This document shows positions 62,615-64,000 of a stretch of DNA of 64,000 bases, piece after piece. The notes beneath the pieces are model-generated. The model was not told the origin of the DNA. It did no database searches and saw nothing but the letters and a program-made list of their open reading frames with translations. Every line of letters starts with the position of its first letter. Position 1 is the stretch's first letter. This stretch comes from JAWKWH01 sp040830725 (GTDB taxonomy: Bacteria; Pseudomonadota; Alphaproteobacteria; Rhizobiales; Rhizobiaceae), in contig JBFOMG010000024.1 of NCBI GenBank assembly GCA_040830725.1, positions 1 through 64,000 of the forward strand, in the 5' to 3' direction. The translations under genes were made by a program, and so were the position numbers.

Positions 62615-63525
62615 TGACGGTGTTGGCAAATGATGACTTTGATCGCCGTCAACGCATGCGCTGGTGGACAATGCGTATCGTCGTCTACAGTCTGCTGATC
62701 ATCTGGGCGATCATCTGCATCTTCCCGATCTACTGGACCATCACCACGTCGTTCAAATTGGCCCCTGACGTGATGAAGGGCAATTTGATCCCGTTTGTCG
62801 ATTATTGGCCGAGATGGCGCGGCTGGAAATCACTCGGCCTGTCTCCCGATACGCTGTTCAACACATCCACCGTGCGTGAGGAGTTTTTGAAGCGGTTTTT
62901 CAACTCGGTCATCATTTCAACCGCCGCGTCGGCACTGGCAGTCGCGCTTGGTTCGCTGGCCGCTTATGGACTTAGCCGCTTCTCGTACAAATTCGGCTTC
63001 ATGCGCAATTCAGATATTTCGTTCTTCTTCCTTTCGCAATTGATCCTTCCGCCGGTGGTTCTCGCGCTGCCGTTTCTCGTTCTTTACAAGCAGCTCGACA
63101 TGCTCGACAGCCATGTCGGCATGATCGCAATCTACACCCTGATGGTGTTGCCAATTGTTATCTGGATCATGCGCGACCAGTTTGCCTCGGTGCCGGTCGA
63201 ACTGGAGGAGGCGGCACTCGTCGATGGGCTTTCAATCTGGGGGGCATTCTTCCGGATTGTCTTTCCACTGGTCCTGCCGGGCATCGTCGCGGCGTTCATC
63301 CTGTCGCTGGTGCTTTGCTGGAACGAGTACTTCTTTGCGGCTTTGCTTACGTCGACCGATGCCAAGACACTGCCAGTGATGATCGCAAGCCAAACCGGCA
63401 GTCAGGGGATCAACTGGTGGTCCATGGCCGCACTGTCTGCAGCCGGAATCCTGCCGCTGGTATTGATCGGAATTCTGCTCGAAAAACACATTATCAAGGG
63501 CATGACAGCCGGCGAGGTGAAGTAG
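62614..63525 (+). CDS. Sugar ABC transporter permease (MalG-like)
   Basis: The 303-residue membrane protein has six hydrophobic segments and the EAA loop ELEEAALVDGLSIWGAFFRIVFPLVLPG. It is the MalG-type partner of the upstream permease. Its stop lies only 3 bases from the stop of the convergent SIS-domain gene, so no terminator fits between them. Confidence 0.92.
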   Translation: MTVLANDDFDRRQRMRWWTMRIVVYSLLIIWAIICIFPIYWTITTSFKLAPDVMKGNLIPFVDYWPRWRGWKSLGLSPDTLFNTSTVREEFLKRFFNSVIISTAASALAVALGSLAAYGLSRFSYKFGFMRNSDISFFFLSQLILPPVVLALPFLVLYKQLDMLDSHVGMIAIYTLMVLPIVIWIMRDQFASVPVELEEAALVDGLSIWGAFFRIVFPLVLPGIVAAFILSLVLCWNEYFFAALLTSTDAKTLPVMIASQTGSQGINWWSMAALSAAGILPLVLIGILLEKHIIKGMTAGEVK

Positions 63526-63528
63526 AAA

Positions 63529-64000
63529 TCACTCCATATTCGTGTGACGGACGCGCATCGATTCAGCTGATTCGTCAAGTTTCGCGCGCAATTCTGCAAC
63601 CATCAGTTCGAACAGAAAGAACAGTGCGCCTTCATAGACCGAACCCATCGGCAATATGCTGTCTGGCGCGGCCGTTGCATCGCTCGCCATGGTTTGCGCC
63701 GGTATGGTGAGAATGAGATCCGCCAGTGCTGCAGCAGCTGTGTCCGGCTCAGCAGTCAGAAAGACGGTTTTCGCACCAGCCTTCTGTGCTGTCGCCAGAT
63801 GCGCATTGACGGTCGCCAACTCTCCGGGACCAGCAGACACGACCAGCACATCGCCATCGCCAAGCGGCGGCATTGTAGTGTCGCCGACATAGCCAACATC
63901 GAGTCCAAGGTGAAACAGCCGCATGGCAAAGCCGCGCATTTGGTAGCCTTCGCGGCCGCAACCATAGATGCCGATCCTGCTAGCCGACGCGATTATTTCG
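63529..64000 (-). CDS. SIS-domain sugar isomerase-like protein, N-terminus cut by the window edge
   Basis: At least 156 residues are visible and the frame runs off the right edge. RIGIYGCGREGYQMRGFAMRLFHLGLDVGYVGDTT and VLVVSAGPGELATVNAHLATAQKAGAKTVFLTAEP are the SIS phosphosugar-binding pattern, closest in style to 6-phospho-3-hexuloisomerase. It could isomerise a phosphorylated product of the sugar module. An ATG at 63939 lies inside the SIS domain and is not the start. Confidence 0.82.
   Translation of the reverse strand, partial: EIIASASRIGIYGCGREGYQMRGFAMRLFHLGLDVGYVGDTTMPPLGDGDVLVVSAGPGELATVNAHLATAQKAGAKTVFLTAEPDTAAAALADLILTIPAQTMASDATAAPDSILPMGSVYEGALFFLFELMVAELRAKLDESAESMRVRHTNME

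Overview
The window reads as chromosomal DNA of an alphaproteobacterium, most likely of the order Hyphomicrobiales (Rhizobiales). This rests on the protein families and their style: OxyR next to KatG, a choline-sulfatase of the BetC type, GlxA-type AraC regulators, ArsR-SRPBCC pairs, DUF1127, and many LIV-type and sugar ABC transporters. Species cannot be named from the sequence alone. There is no rRNA, no intact tRNA, no CRISPR array, no transposase and no integrase.

Left part (1-12.2 kb): the end of a glycosyltransferase; a 3' fragment of a tRNA-Pro gene that looks like an old attachment-site scar; an M24 aminopeptidase P; the AzlCD branched-chain amino acid exporter; and a surface-polysaccharide block. 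That block holds UDP-GlcNAc 2-epimerase, a 2OG-Fe(II) oxygenase, a sulfotransferase and a 1189-residue sulfotransferase/coiled-coil/GT1/GT2 fusion. It sits directly behind the 3' end of guaA and is partly A+T-richer than its surroundings.

12.5-26.5 kb is housekeeping and stress: an ArsR-SRPBCC pair with tandem operators, a small secreted basic protein, an OmpR-type regulator beside a seven-PAS hybrid histidine kinase, a DUF1127/alpha-beta hydrolase pair behind a promoter full of TGTTTCAG motifs, a nucleosidase, a thioesterase, RsmB, and the divergent katG/oxyR pair.

26.5-33.7 kb is a quaternary-ammonium catabolic unit. A GlxA-type AraC regulator is divergent from betC, a Rieske oxygenase with a bridging glutamate, two SDR dehydrogenases and a carnitine-dehydrogenase-like enzyme. 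An orphan ParA-type ATPase follows.

33.7-56.8 kb is the most unusual part. Seventeen genes on the minus strand (53118 down to 33705), with gaps of at most 48 bases and many overlaps, encode: LIV-type permeases and ATPases, one ATPase fused to a Tm-1-like/UPF0261 domain; a PEP-hydrolase-like TIM barrel; a giant flotillin with 39 perfectly phased 11-residue repeats; two paralogous SRPBCC proteins; a xanthine-dehydrogenase-type molybdenum hydroxylase whose large subunit is split in two; MoxR and CoxE maturation proteins; and three hydrolases (amidohydrolase, metallo-beta-lactamase, SMP-30/isochorismatase fusion). Upstream are an AraC regulator, an Fe-alcohol dehydrogenase and the periplasmic binding protein. 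Taken together this looks like uptake, hydroxylation and ring-opening/hydrolysis of an unidentified, perhaps heterocyclic, compound. The substrate is inference.

57.0-64 kb is a sugar module: ribokinase, an RbsD/FucU mutarotase and a UgpC/MalK-type ATPase, divergent from a long solute-binding protein and two permeases, with a SIS-domain isomerase running off the right edge.
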